Shown here: piece by piece, positions 34,890-43,646 of the stretch
How positions within the stretch are numbered: the stretch's first letter is position 1
How the letters are laid out: the number at the start of each line of letters is the position of its first letter
Assembly: GCF_000469305.1 (NCBI RefSeq)
Contig: NZ_KI270948.1
Span: 1 to 52,531 of the forward strand
DNA from: Faecalitalea cylindroides ATCC 27803
Lineage (GTDB): Bacteria; Bacillota_I; Bacilli_A; Erysipelotrichales; Erysipelotrichaceae
Direction: 5' to 3'
Length of the DNA stretch: 52,531 nucleotides
Notes under the pieces: model-generated
Told to the model about the DNA's origin: nothing
The model's input: only the letters and a program-made list of their open reading frames with translations
Database searches by the model: none
Translations under genes and position numbers: made by a program

Positions 34890-35720
34890 TTAAATCTTGA
34901 CTTCATATTTAGCGACAAGATCATCTATTTGCGTTTTATTTAATGTGATGATAACATGATTTGCATCATAATAGTTAGCATTAGATACATTGTTTATAAA
35001 ATCATTGTAAGGGATCGTCTTTCCTTCTTGCACCATGACATACCATTCATGAATACCCTGAATTTGATTTAGAATGATATAAGGTTCTTTAGGAATTACA
35101 CTTGGAATATTAGCTCCAATAGCGTAGATTCCTACTAATCTATCATGAACTTTATAAACTTTTGGTACTGCATAATATACATCAAGTGTTTGGATCAAAT
35201 GCAAGTATTCTTCAAATTGATTTAAATCATGATGAAATTTATTGATTTCATTTATACCAATCGAGATAGGATTATAAATACCAAAAATTTCAAAACGCTG
35301 ATATGTATTCTTTTGGATTTTAGATTCAATATCTTTAAGTCCTTCAATGCTTCCTTCTATATCATATCTAATGAATTTTTCATTCTCTTTTATATGTACC
35401 TTTTCTTCTTCTCGTATATATGTAGTAACTTTATACAGATTACATAATGATTGAATTGTATTATAGAACAGATGTATTTCTGAAGGTGTTGTTGGTAAAC
35501 TTAACTGCAAAACTACATCAAATTCATCCATTGAAATGTCTATTCCACGAGCAGGTTTGGCATTATCATATAACAGTGTATGTTTGGCGATTTCATTTTC
35601 AATCAATCGATAATTTTCATCACAAACTCCATAAGATAAATTCGTATATCCGATGATTTCTTGAATATTCATCTTTTTCTTAAATAAACCTTTTGGCTTG
35701 ATTCTTGCGATAACGGACAT
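34890..35720 (-). CDS. Protein of unknown function (DUF4299-like)
   Basis: This 276-residue soluble protein has mixed alpha/beta composition, no signal peptide and no catalytic motif I recognise. It starts MSVIARIKPKGLFKKKMNIQEIIG, and the pattern reminds me of the Firmicutes DUF4299 family; that is a low-confidence recollection. It ends 17 bases before the AlkD-like start, so the two may be co-transcribed. Two terminators lie upstream of it (35788-35880). Confidence 0.5.
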   Translation of the reverse strand: MSVIARIKPKGLFKKKMNIQEIIGYTNLSYGVCDENYRLIENEIAKHTLLYDNAKPARGIDISMDEFDVVLQLSLPTTPSEIHLFYNTIQSLCNLYKVTTYIREEEKVHIKENEKFIRYDIEGSIEGLKDIESKIQKNTYQRFEIFGIYNPISIGINEINKFHHDLNQFEEYLHLIQTLDVYYAVPKVYKVHDRLVGIYAIGANIPSVIPKEPYIILNQIQGIHEWYVMVQEGKTIPYNDFINNVSNANYYDANHVIITLNKTQIDDLVAKYEVKI

Positions 35721-35787
35721 TCTTCTTCTCCCTGTTTAAATTGATTTTAGGTATGTTTTATGTACTAATTTTAGTATATCATTGTCT

Positions 35788-35828
35788 TAAAAAAATACCT
35801 ATTCATTTTATACGAATTGGTATTTTTT
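35788..35828 (-). terminator. Second hairpin after the butyrate operon
   Basis: AAAAAATACC (35790-35799) pairs with GGTATTTTTT (35819-35828), with ATTC/GAAT inside. T-runs on both strands allow use in either direction. It stands in tandem with the terminator at 35839-35880. Confidence 0.65.
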
Positions 35829-35838
35829 CATAAAATAT

Positions 35839-35880
35839 AAAAAAGCTATGAAATTCAATAGAGATTGATATTTCATAGCT
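35839..35880 (-). terminator. Intrinsic terminator of the butyrate operon
   Basis: AGCTATGAAAT (35844-35854) pairs perfectly with ATTTCATAGCT (35870-35880), with TCAA/TTGA inside. On the minus strand it is followed by T6. Confidence 0.9.
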
Positions 35881-35890
35881 ATATGTAAAA

Positions 35891-37444
35891 TTAAGCTTTT
35901 AGACCCATGATTTCGTCTGTGAATAGACGAGCATCCATAAGTTTTAGATCTTCTGCGATAGCAGGTCTGAATTCCATTTGTCCAAGAACATCTTTTTCTA
36001 AATCAACACCTGGAGCAATTTCGGTTAAAGTAAATACCCCGTTTCGTAATTCAAAGACAGCACGTTCTGTTACATAAAGAACTTTCTGACCGATTTCTGC
36101 AGCGTATTCAGCAGCAAATGTGATCTGTTCAACTTCTTGTTTGAACTTTTTGATCTTACCTTCTTCTACGATTTCTAATCTACCGTTTCCGATGTTTTCC
36201 TTTAGGCCTTTTGCGGTAAATGTTCCACAATATACTACAACAGGAGCTGTTTGAGTAATGTTGATGAAACCTCCACATCCGGCAATTTTTGGTCCAAAAC
36301 GAGACACGTTGATATTACCAAATTTATCACATTCAGCCAATCCTAAGAAGGCTTGATCCAATCCACCACCATCATAGAAGTCAAACTGATATGGCTGGTC
36401 AATGATAGCTTCAGGATTTGTACAAGAACCAAATGCTGTACCGCTCATTGGTACACCACCAATACCTCCGGCTTCAACTGTCATCTTTAAACCAGGAAGA
36501 CCTTCTTCATTGGCAACATTGGCAATACCTTCAGGCATACCAATACCTAAGTTGATTACTGCGCTAGGATCTAATTCCATAGCTGCACGACGACATACGA
36601 CTTTACGTGCATTTAGTGGCATTGGATCAATTGAATCAGCAGGGACACGTACTTCTCCAGATAGTGCTGGATTGTATTCACCTGCATATGTCTGCCAGTG
36701 GTTTTCTGGTTTTCCGATAATGATGGCATCTACATAGATACCAGGAATCTTAACATCTTTGGCTTTTAGTGTTCCATTTTCAACAACGTTTTTGACCTGA
36801 ACGATAACTTTACCACCAGAGTTTTTAACAGCTTGTGCAATCGATAATGAATCCAAAGTTGCAGCTTCTTGATCCATTACTACATTTCCGCTTTCGTCTG
36901 CATAAGTACCACGCAATAAAGCAACGTTTAATGGGAATGATTTATAACGTAACCATTCTTCTCCATCCATTTCGATCAATTCAACTAAGTCTTCTGCCTG
37001 ACGTGTTCTTTCATTCATCTTAGCCCCTTCTAAACGAGGATCGACGAATGTTTTTAAACCAATTTTTGTGATAACACCAGGACGATGCCCGGCAATTTCT
37101 CTAAACATCAAAGAAATAGTACCCAATGGTAAGTTATAACCTTCTACTTTATTTTCGAATACTAATCTTTGAAAAGTCGGGATCAATCCCCAGTGACCTG
37201 CAATAATTCGTTTTAACAAACCTTCATGACCTAAGTGGTTAACACCTAACTTATCTGTTCCATCACCTACACCAGCGGAGAACATAACTGTTAAATCTCT
37301 TGGGTGTCCAGTTTCTTTAAAACTATTCTCAATTGCGATTGATAGCTCCTGAGGGTGCCCCATTCCTATAAAGCCACCAATACCGATTGCATCGCCATCT
37401 TTGATCAGTTTAACGGCTTCTTCGGCTGTCATTAATTTTGACAT
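35891..37444 (-). CDS. Acyl-CoA:carboxylate CoA-transferase (propionate/acetate CoA-transferase type)
   Basis: This 517-residue class I CoA-transferase has alpha and beta halves fused, as in Clostridium propionicum Pct and E. coli YdiF. The alpha half starts with the GGFIGMGHPQEL CoA-binding region. The beta half carries the catalytic glutamate at position 324 in TVEAGGIGG, the position of the nucleophile in Pct. It is the last gene of the bcd operon, so it probably exchanges CoA between butyryl-CoA and acetate to release butyrate. The family also accepts propionate, lactate and acetoacetate, so the true substrates are open. No ptb or buk genes are nearby. Confidence 0.85.
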   Translation of the reverse strand: MSKLMTAEEAVKLIKDGDAIGIGGFIGMGHPQELSIAIENSFKETGHPRDLTVMFSAGVGDGTDKLGVNHLGHEGLLKRIIAGHWGLIPTFQRLVFENKVEGYNLPLGTISLMFREIAGHRPGVITKIGLKTFVDPRLEGAKMNERTRQAEDLVELIEMDGEEWLRYKSFPLNVALLRGTYADESGNVVMDQEAATLDSLSIAQAVKNSGGKVIVQVKNVVENGTLKAKDVKIPGIYVDAIIIGKPENHWQTYAGEYNPALSGEVRVPADSIDPMPLNARKVVCRRAAMELDPSAVINLGIGMPEGIANVANEEGLPGLKMTVEAGGIGGVPMSGTAFGSCTNPEAIIDQPYQFDFYDGGGLDQAFLGLAECDKFGNINVSRFGPKIAGCGGFINITQTAPVVVYCGTFTAKGLKENIGNGRLEIVEEGKIKKFKQEVEQITFAAEYAAEIGQKVLYVTERAVFELRNGVFTLTEIAPGVDLEKDVLGQMEFRPAIAEDLKLMDARLFTDEIMGLKA

Positions 37445-37462
37445 ATAATTCCCTCCAAGCTT

Positions 37463-38242
37463 TTATTTGTTTTTAAATTCTTTTTCTTTTACTTTATTTA
37501 CGAAGCATTCCATTCCATAAGTCTGATCTTCTGTAGCGAAGCAATCAGAGAAATCTTTTACTTCAACTGCGATTGCAGCGTCAATGTCTAATTGAAGTCC
37601 TTCATTAATAGCTTTCTTAGCCTGTGCAACAGCAATAGGTGCATTCTTGCAGATTCCATTTGCCATTTTCATAACTGTTGTCATTAATTCTTCAGCTGGT
37701 ACAACAGCGTTTACCAACCCAATTGATAATGCTTTGTCAGCTTTGATGTTTCTAGCACCGAAGATCATTTCTTTAGCGATTCCAACAGGTACTAAACGAG
37801 CTAGACGCTGTGTTCCACCAAATCCTGGAGTAATTCCTAATCCAACTTCTGGCTGTCCAAATACAGCGTTTTCGCTTGCAACACGGATATCACATGCCAT
37901 AGCAAGTTCGCATCCTCCACCTAATGCAAAACCATTAACAGCTGCGATAACTGGGCAATGCATTGTTTCAATAGCACGGAAAATTTTGTTTCCATAAGCA
38001 CCATATTCAGCTGCTTCTTCAACAGTCTTGTCTTTCATTTCAGCAATATCAGCACCAGCTACGAAACTTTTTGCACCAGCACCAGTAATGACTGCACAAT
38101 ATGTATCTTTATCAGCTTCTACAGTATTTACAGCTTCTTCTAAATCTTTTAAAACAGCTGTACTTAAAGCATTTAATGCTTTTTCACGATTGATCGTAAT
38201 GATTGAAACGTGACCTTGTTTTTCTAATAATACGTTTTCCAT
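37463..38242 (-). CDS. crt: 3-hydroxybutyryl-CoA dehydratase (crotonase)
   Basis: This 259-residue enoyl-CoA hydratase-fold enzyme forms crotonyl-CoA from 3-hydroxybutyryl-CoA. The two catalytic glutamates are Glu112 (GGGCELAMACD) and Glu132 (GQPEVGLG), and the oxyanion-hole region is AGADIAEM at 62-69. Length and residues are those of clostridial Crt. It is separated from hbd by a hairpin (38266-38292) and from the CoA-transferase by 18 bases. Confidence 0.94.
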   Translation of the reverse strand: MENVLLEKQGHVSIITINREKALNALSTAVLKDLEEAVNTVEADKDTYCAVITGAGAKSFVAGADIAEMKDKTVEEAAEYGAYGNKIFRAIETMHCPVIAAVNGFALGGGCELAMACDIRVASENAVFGQPEVGLGITPGFGGTQRLARLVPVGIAKEMIFGARNIKADKALSIGLVNAVVPAEELMTTVMKMANGICKNAPIAVAQAKKAINEGLQLDIDAAIAVEVKDFSDCFATEDQTYGMECFVNKVKEKEFKNK

Positions 38243-38265
38243 CTTGTGTTTTTCCTTTCCTTTTT

Positions 38266-38292
38266 AAAAAAGGCGAAACGAATGTTCGCCTT
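38266..38292 (-). terminator. Terminator-like hairpin inside the butyrate operon (hbd/crt gap)
   Basis: AAGGCGAA (38270-38277) pairs with TTCGCCTT (38285-38292) around 7 bases. On the minus strand it runs into a short T-run followed by A residues. It could lower read-through to crt and the CoA-transferase, or protect an mRNA end. Confidence 0.65.
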
Positions 38293-38306
38293 CAATTTTT
38301 AAAATC

Positions 38307-39143
38307 CTAGTATTTGAAGAAACCTTCACCAGTCTTGCGACCTAATTTACCAGCACGAACCATTTTTCTTAATAATGTGCTTGCACGGTATTTAGAATCA
38401 CCAGTTTCATTGTATAGAACGTCCATGATAGCAAGAACGATATCCAAACCAATTAAATCACCTAAAGCCAAAGGTCCCATAGGATGGTTTGCACCTAACT
38501 GCATAGCTGTATCGATATCAGATGCAGATGCGATACCTTCCTGAAGGATGAAAGTAGCTTCATTGATCATTGGAACTAAGATACGGTTAACAACGAATCC
38601 AGGTCCTTCGTTAACTTCAACTGGAGTTTTTCCAATTTCTTTAGAAATAGCAATGATTTCATCTTTAACTTCAGCTGGAGTGTTTGCTCCGGAAATAACT
38701 TCAACTAATTTCATACGATCAGCTGGGTTGAAGAAATGCATACCGATAACTGGATGTTTGATTCCGTTAGCAATTTCAGTTACAGACAATGAAGAAGTGT
38801 TTGTTCCAAAAATTGCGCCTTCTTTAACGATTTCATCCAATTTAGCGAACAATTCTTTTTTAACTGGCATCTGTTCAAGAACAGCTTCAACGATTAGATC
38901 GCAGTCAGCTAGATCTTCATAAACACCAGCTTTTAAATTAGCTTTTGCAGCTTCAGCAGCTTCAGCGTCGATTTTTCCACGAGCAACTAATTTATCTTTG
39001 CTGGCGCAGATTTTAGCAACACCGTTTTCTGCCCATTCTTTTTTAACGTCAACTACTGTTACTTCATTTCCAGCACTGGCAAATGCATTAGCAATGCCCT
39101 GTCCCATTGTACCAGCACCAACAACACCAATTTTTCTAGTCAT
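38307..39143 (-). CDS. hbd: 3-hydroxybutyryl-CoA dehydrogenase
   Basis: This 278-residue NAD(P)-dependent enzyme reduces acetoacetyl-CoA to 3-hydroxybutyryl-CoA. The Rossmann motif GVVGAGTMGQGIA lies at 6-18. The catalytic region is IGMHFFNPADRMKLVEVI (His about 137), and the C-terminal dimerisation domain starts near 185. Length is typical of clostridial Hbd. Coenzyme preference (NADH or NADPH) cannot be read reliably. Confidence 0.95.
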   Translation of the reverse strand: MTRKIGVVGAGTMGQGIANAFASAGNEVTVVDVKKEWAENGVAKICASKDKLVARGKIDAEAAEAAKANLKAGVYEDLADCDLIVEAVLEQMPVKKELFAKLDEIVKEGAIFGTNTSSLSVTEIANGIKHPVIGMHFFNPADRMKLVEVISGANTPAEVKDEIIAISKEIGKTPVEVNEGPGFVVNRILVPMINEATFILQEGIASASDIDTAMQLGANHPMGPLALGDLIGLDIVLAIMDVLYNETGDSKYRASTLLRKMVRAGKLGRKTGEGFFKY

Positions 39144-39157
39144 TTTTTATTATCTCC

Positions 39158-40186
39158 TTAAGCAGCTTTTGCTTTTTTAATTTCTTCTACAAGTAAAGGT
39201 AATACTTCGTTTACATCACCAACGAATCCCATGTTAGAAATCTTGAAGATTTCTGCTTCTGGGTCACGGTTGATAGCGATGATCATATCTGATTTTTCCA
39301 TACCAGCAACATGCTGAACGGCACCAGAAATACCACAAGCGATATACAATGCAGGACGAACTGTCTTACCAGTCTGACCAACCTGGATATTCTTGTCTGC
39401 ATAACCATCTTCTACAACAGCACGAGTAGCACACATTACACCGTCAAGTTCTTCAGCACATGCTTTTACTACATCTAGGCATCCTTCAGCACCACGACCA
39501 GCACCTACAAGGATGTTTGCTTTTGTGATATCCACACCTTCAACGATTTTTTCAACAACTTTGTCGATTGTTACTTCTGGTTCAGTTGTTTTCCAATTTG
39601 GAGAGAAAGTTTCTACTTCACCAGTACGAGTTTCATCAACTGGAGCCATATCGAATACTTTTGGACGAATTGTAGCCATCTGTGGACGAGTGTCTGGGCA
39701 TACGATCGTACCGAATAAGTTACCACCGAAAGTAGGACGAGTTACAAGCAATAATGCTTCTCCCTCTTTAGCTTTATCAAGATCGATAGCAATCTTAGTA
39801 GCATCGGCAGTTAGTCCGGCATTAATACGAGCAGCAACACGTGGAGCTAAGTCACGTCCAAGTACAGTTGCACCAGTTAAGAATGAATCTGGTTTATAGT
39901 TTTCGATTACCTGAGTCAATGCATCTGCATAAAACTGAGTTGAGTAATCTTTTAATAATACGTCATCAACAACGATAACTTTATCAGCACCGTGTGCAAT
40001 AACTTCATTAGCTTTGTCAGCAATCTGATGTCCAAGCAATACACCAACTACTTTGAATCCCATTTCAGGAATAGAAGCAACTAGTTTTCTTGCTTCAGAA
40101 ATCAATTCGTAACCAACTTCAGCGATTACACCGTTTTTCTGTTCAACAAAAACATAGATATCTTTATATCCTTCAAATTTTGCCAT
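39158..40186 (-). CDS. etfA: Electron-transfer flavoprotein alpha subunit
   Basis: This FAD-binding subunit, 342 residues long, shows the ETF alpha signature in the last third (GQTGKTVRPALYIACGISGAVQHVAGM, with DMIIAINRDPEAEIF). Placed directly between etfB and hbd in a bcd operon, it belongs to a Bcd-Etf complex that in Clostridia couples crotonyl-CoA reduction to ferredoxin reduction. That bifurcation also occurs here is inferred from context. Confidence 0.94.
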   Translation of the reverse strand: MAKFEGYKDIYVFVEQKNGVIAEVGYELISEARKLVASIPEMGFKVVGVLLGHQIADKANEVIAHGADKVIVVDDVLLKDYSTQFYADALTQVIENYKPDSFLTGATVLGRDLAPRVAARINAGLTADATKIAIDLDKAKEGEALLLVTRPTFGGNLFGTIVCPDTRPQMATIRPKVFDMAPVDETRTGEVETFSPNWKTTEPEVTIDKVVEKIVEGVDITKANILVGAGRGAEGCLDVVKACAEELDGVMCATRAVVEDGYADKNIQVGQTGKTVRPALYIACGISGAVQHVAGMEKSDMIIAINRDPEAEIFKISNMGFVGDVNEVLPLLVEEIKKAKAA

Positions 40187-40200
40187 GTAAATTCTCCTTC

Positions 40201-40992
40201 CTACTTAGTAATCAATTGCTTTTCTTTCAAAGTTTTCGCAATTAATTCAGCTGTTTCTTTAGCTGGCATGTTATAAGTCTGTGTTTCAGCACTAACATCT
40301 TTTGTGAATGTAGCGTGAACTTTTGTAGGAGAACCTGCTAAACCAACAACAGACTGGTCTAAATCAAGATCATCAAATGTCATGATCTTAACTGGGTTGT
40401 TGAAAGAATCAACGATATCATTACAGTTCATGTAACGAGGTTTGTTCATTCCAGATAAAGTAGTTAATACACAAGGCATTTTAGCAGTTAAGATTTGTTC
40501 TTCGTCTTCTAAAGCTTTCTTAACTGTTACTTTTTCAGGAGTTAATTCAATGATTTCATCAACGTAAGTTACCTGAGGTAAATCAAGACGTTCAGCTGTC
40601 TGAGGACCTACCTGTGCAGTATCACCATCGATAGCCTGACGTCCAGCGATGATCAAATCATAACCAATCTTCTTAAGTGCTGCTGCCAAAGTACGGCTTG
40701 TTGCACAAGTATCAGCACCACCTAAACGACGGTCTGTTAACAAGTATGCTTCATCTGCACCACGTGCAATTGTTTCCTGAAGCATTCCTTTTGCCTGAGG
40801 TGGACCCATAGATACAACAGTAACGTTGATTGATGGATCTTTATCTTTTAATTCTAAAGCAGCTTCAAGACCTGCAAGGTCATCTGGGTTGATGATGCTA
40901 GGAACACCATCACGTACTAATGTACCAGTTACTTTATCAACTGTAATTTCAGTTGAATCTGGTACTTGTTTTACAAGAACGACAATTTTCAT
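40201..40992 (-). CDS. etfB: Electron-transfer flavoprotein beta subunit
   Basis: The protein has 263 residues. It begins MKIVVLVKQVPDSTEI, the family start, and contains the signature VGPQTAERLDLPQVTYVDEI (about 127-146). In bifurcating complexes this subunit holds the FAD that splits electrons from NADH. It lies 14 bases before etfA and 20 bases after bcd. Confidence 0.94.
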   Translation of the reverse strand: MKIVVLVKQVPDSTEITVDKVTGTLVRDGVPSIINPDDLAGLEAALELKDKDPSINVTVVSMGPPQAKGMLQETIARGADEAYLLTDRRLGGADTCATSRTLAAALKKIGYDLIIAGRQAIDGDTAQVGPQTAERLDLPQVTYVDEIIELTPEKVTVKKALEDEEQILTAKMPCVLTTLSGMNKPRYMNCNDIVDSFNNPVKIMTFDDLDLDQSVVGLAGSPTKVHATFTKDVSAETQTYNMPAKETAELIAKTLKEKQLITK

Positions 40993-41012
40993 AATTATTC
41001 AGATTCCTTTCT

Positions 41013-42152
41013 TTAGCGTAACATTGCACCAGAAATTACCATACGTTGAACTTCTGAAGTACCTTCATAGATTTCAGTGATCTTAGCATCACGGAACATT
41101 CTTTCAACTGGTAAATCACGAGTATAACCATATCCACCCATTAACTGGATAGCTTTTGTAGTTACTTCCATTGCAACTTCAGCAGCAAACAATTTAGCTT
41201 CAGCAGCAAGTGTTGTATAAGGACGACCTTCTTCTTTTGCCATAGCAGCAGAATATACAAGCCATCTTGCAGCATCTACTTTAGTCTGCATATCAGCTAA
41301 TTGGAACTGAGTGTTCTGGAATTTAGCGATTGGACGACCAAACTGTTTACGAGCTTTTACATAAGGGATAACTTCATCGATAGCACCCTGAGCAATACCT
41401 AATGCCTGAGCAGCGATACCGATACGTCCACCATCAAGAGTCTGCATTGCGATCTTGAATCCCTGTCCTTCTTTACCTAATAGGTTTTCTTTTGGAATAC
41501 GAACGTTATTGAAGATAAGTTCACTTGTAGCAGAACCACGGATACCTAATTTCTTTTCATGAAGACCGAAAGTGAATCCTGGAGTTCCTTTTTCTACGAT
41601 AAACGCAGAAATACCACGAGTTCCTTTTGATTTATCTGTCATTGCGAAGATGATATAAACTTCAGCTTCACCTGCGTTTGTGATGAAGATCTTAGTACCG
41701 TTCAATACATAATGATCACCATCTAAAACAGCTGTTGTCTGCTGTCCAGCAGCATCTGTACCGGCATTTGGTTCAGTCAAACCAAATGCAGCAAGTCTTT
41801 TACCTGTGCATAGGTCTGGTAAGAAACGTTTTTTCTGTTCTTCTGTACCAAACTGAGCGATTGGCCAAGTACCCAAAGATGTATGAGCACTTAATACAAC
41901 ACCTGTTGTCGCACAAGTTTTTGATAATTCTTCTACAGCCATGATGTAGCAAAGATAGTCAGCTCCAGCTCCTCCGTATTCACGAGAATAAGGAATACCT
42001 AACATTTTTGCCTGACGCATAACTTCAACGTTTTCTTTTGGGAAACGTTCGTTTTCGTCTACATCAGCTGCGTTTTCTTTTACTTCGTTTTGCGCAACTT
42101 CTCTGAACAACTTCTGCATAAGTTTTTGTTGTTCTGTTAAATTGAAATCCAT
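41013..42152 (-). CDS. bcd: Butyryl-CoA dehydrogenase (short-chain acyl-CoA dehydrogenase)
   Basis: This 379-residue FAD enzyme would reduce crotonyl-CoA to butyryl-CoA with EtfAB. It opens DFNLTEQQKLMQKLFREVA. The FAD-binding FGLTEPNAGTDA and the ITNAGEAEVYI segments are present, and the catalytic glutamate lies in ITEIYEGTSEVQR near the C-terminus. The ATG at 42150-42152 has AAAGGAGAA eight bases upstream; a longer in-frame reading runs into the promoter region. It is the first gene of the operon, with its own promoter at 42239-42267. Confidence 0.93.
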   Translation of the reverse strand: MDFNLTEQQKLMQKLFREVAQNEVKENAADVDENERFPKENVEVMRQAKMLGIPYSREYGGAGADYLCYIMAVEELSKTCATTGVVLSAHTSLGTWPIAQFGTEEQKKRFLPDLCTGKRLAAFGLTEPNAGTDAAGQQTTAVLDGDHYVLNGTKIFITNAGEAEVYIIFAMTDKSKGTRGISAFIVEKGTPGFTFGLHEKKLGIRGSATSELIFNNVRIPKENLLGKEGQGFKIAMQTLDGGRIGIAAQALGIAQGAIDEVIPYVKARKQFGRPIAKFQNTQFQLADMQTKVDAARWLVYSAAMAKEEGRPYTTLAAEAKLFAAEVAMEVTTKAIQLMGGYGYTRDLPVERMFRDAKITEIYEGTSEVQRMVISGAMLR

Positions 42153-42238
42153 AAATGAAGTTCTCCTTTCCTTTTCTGAACCATTCGATTTTTTGGATAT
42201 CGAAAAGCATGATAAAGATAAACTTTTCACACAGACTC

Positions 42239-42267
42239 ATTTTACAAGGTATTTTTCATGTAGTCAA
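42239..42267 (-). promoter_or_regulatory. Promoter of the bcd-etfBA-hbd-crt operon
   Basis: On the minus strand -35 TTGACT (42262-42267), 17 bases, -10 TAAAAT (42239-42244). A candidate operator lies five bases upstream of the -35 box. The 5' leader is about 80 bases. Confidence 0.7.
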
Positions 42268-42272
42268 TGAAT

Positions 42273-42292
42273 TTGTGAATTTTTTAATTAGT
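42273..42292 (-). promoter_or_regulatory. Related copy of the butyrate-gene element upstream of bcd
   Basis: On the minus strand it reads ACTAATTAAAAAATTCACAA. It matches the element at 42325-42344 at 14 of 20 positions, all mismatches being A/T swaps. ACWAATTA and TTCACAA are kept at the same spacing, and the distance to the -35 box is nearly the same (5 versus 4 bases). Confidence 0.5.
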
Positions 42293-42324
42293 TATTTTTT
42301 GACTTTTTTTAACAAGTATTCTAC

Positions 42325-42344
42325 ACAAATTATTTTTTTCACAA
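42325..42344 (+). promoter_or_regulatory. Shared 20-base element upstream of the first thiolase promoter
   Basis: ACAAATTATTTTTTTCACAA lies four bases before the -35 box of the thiolase promoter. Its exact reverse complement recurs at 50351-50370 before the second thiolase. It may be an operator or an A-tract UP element. Confidence 0.6.
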
Positions 42345-42348
42345 AGTG

Positions 42349-42377
42349 TTGACAAACCCTTTCCTTTTGTCTAGTAT
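42349..42377 (+). promoter_or_regulatory. Promoter of the first thiolase gene
   Basis: Consensus -35 TTGACA (42349-42354), 17 bases, -10 TAGTAT (42372-42377). The ATG is at 42425, giving a leader of about 40 bases. Confidence 0.82.
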
Positions 42378-42424
42378 GTGACTGTAAAAACCTATTATAT
42401 AAAGGTAGAAAGTGAGTGTAAAAA

Positions 42425-43630
42425 ATGAGAAAAGCTTATATCGTCGCTGCAAAACGTAGCGCAATTGGTACTTTTATGGGCAGCTTGACAGACGTTGATG
42501 TTGCCGATATGGGAGCAACCGTATTAAAAGAAACAATCAAACAGGCCAACATTGATCCTGCAAACCTTGATGAAGTTATCATCGGTAATGTAATTGCTGC
42601 AGGACTTGGACAAAACATCGCCCGTAACGTTGCTTTTAAAGCAGGTATTCCTGTAGAAGTATGTGCTCAATCCATTAACATGCTTTGTGGTTCTGGTTTA
42701 AAAGCTGTAATGGAAGCAACTTTAAGAATTCAGGCAAACTTTGGTGATCTTTATGTAGCTGGTGGTGTTGAATCAATGACACGCGCTCCATTCTTATTGA
42801 GCTATAAGAATCGTAAAGGTGTTAAATCTGGTGATATGACGGTCGTAGACTCTATGTTGCATGATGGTTTAACAGATGCTATGTATGGAATTCACATGGG
42901 TGTAACAGCCGATAATATTGCCAAAAAGTATAACATCTCTCGTGAAGCACAGGATGAATTTGCTTTAGCAAGTCAGCAAAAAGCTTTGGCAGCTATTGAA
43001 TCTGGTCGCTTCAAAGATGAAATCGTTCCTATCACTTATTCCACAAGAAAAGGTGAAGTAGTTTTTGATACAGATGAGCATCCTCGTCAAACAAGCATGG
43101 AAAAACTAGCTAAACTTCGTCCAGCTTTCACAAAAGACGGAACCGTTACAGCAGGTAATGCTTCAGGTATCAATGATGGTGCTTCTTTCACGATCATCGC
43201 AAGTGAAGACGCCGTTAAGAAATATAACTTAAAACCGATCTGTGAAGTTGTGGGATTTGGTCAAGGTGGTGTTGATCCACGTGTCATGGGACTTGGCCCT
43301 ACTCCTGCTATCTTGAACGCATTGAAATATGCAGATCTTAAGATTGAAGATATGGAATTGGTTGAATTAAATGAAGCGTTTGCTGCACAATCTCTTGGTG
43401 TTATTCATGAACTTGAAGAAGCTACAGGTATGGATCGTGAAGAATTCTTGAAAAAGACAAACGTAAATGGTGGTGCAATTGCATTAGGACACCCAGTTGG
43501 TGCTTCTGGTAACCGTATCCTTGTTACTTTGATCCACGAAATGCAAAAACGTAATTTAACTACAGGTCTTGCATCTCTATGTATCGGTGGAGGTCAAGGA
43601 GCAGCTGTTATTATCAAAATGTGCAAATAA
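42425..43630 (+). CDS. thlA: Acetyl-CoA acetyltransferase (thiolase) 1
   Basis: This 401-residue biosynthetic thiolase condenses two acetyl-CoA to acetoacetyl-CoA, the entry step of butyrate synthesis. The nucleophile is Cys88 (NMLCGSG), with His356 (ALGHPVG) and Cys386 (SLCIGGG) completing the active site. It is transcribed divergently from the bcd operon, so the 272-base gap holds both promoters and two related elements. The second thiolase at 50451 has the same catalytic triad. Confidence 0.93.
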   Translation: MRKAYIVAAKRSAIGTFMGSLTDVDVADMGATVLKETIKQANIDPANLDEVIIGNVIAAGLGQNIARNVAFKAGIPVEVCAQSINMLCGSGLKAVMEATLRIQANFGDLYVAGGVESMTRAPFLLSYKNRKGVKSGDMTVVDSMLHDGLTDAMYGIHMGVTADNIAKKYNISREAQDEFALASQQKALAAIESGRFKDEIVPITYSTRKGEVVFDTDEHPRQTSMEKLAKLRPAFTKDGTVTAGNASGINDGASFTIIASEDAVKKYNLKPICEVVGFGQGGVDPRVMGLGPTPAILNALKYADLKIEDMELVELNEAFAAQSLGVIHELEEATGMDREEFLKKTNVNGGAIALGHPVGASGNRILVTLIHEMQKRNLTTGLASLCIGGGQGAAVIIKMCK

Positions 43631-43646
43631 ACTTATATCAAAAGAA

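Noticed and set aside
36402-38922. Several plus-strand open frames of 60-124 codons opposite the CoA-transferase, crt and hbd
   Set aside because: They lie wholly inside strongly conserved minus-strand genes, lack ribosome sites and have compositions expected from antisense of alanine- and valine-rich proteins.
42273-42344. Classical Rex operator TTGTGAA-N4-TTCACAA
   Set aside because: Only one half-site is present at each location; the other half is not its inverted copy, so I do not call it a Rex site.
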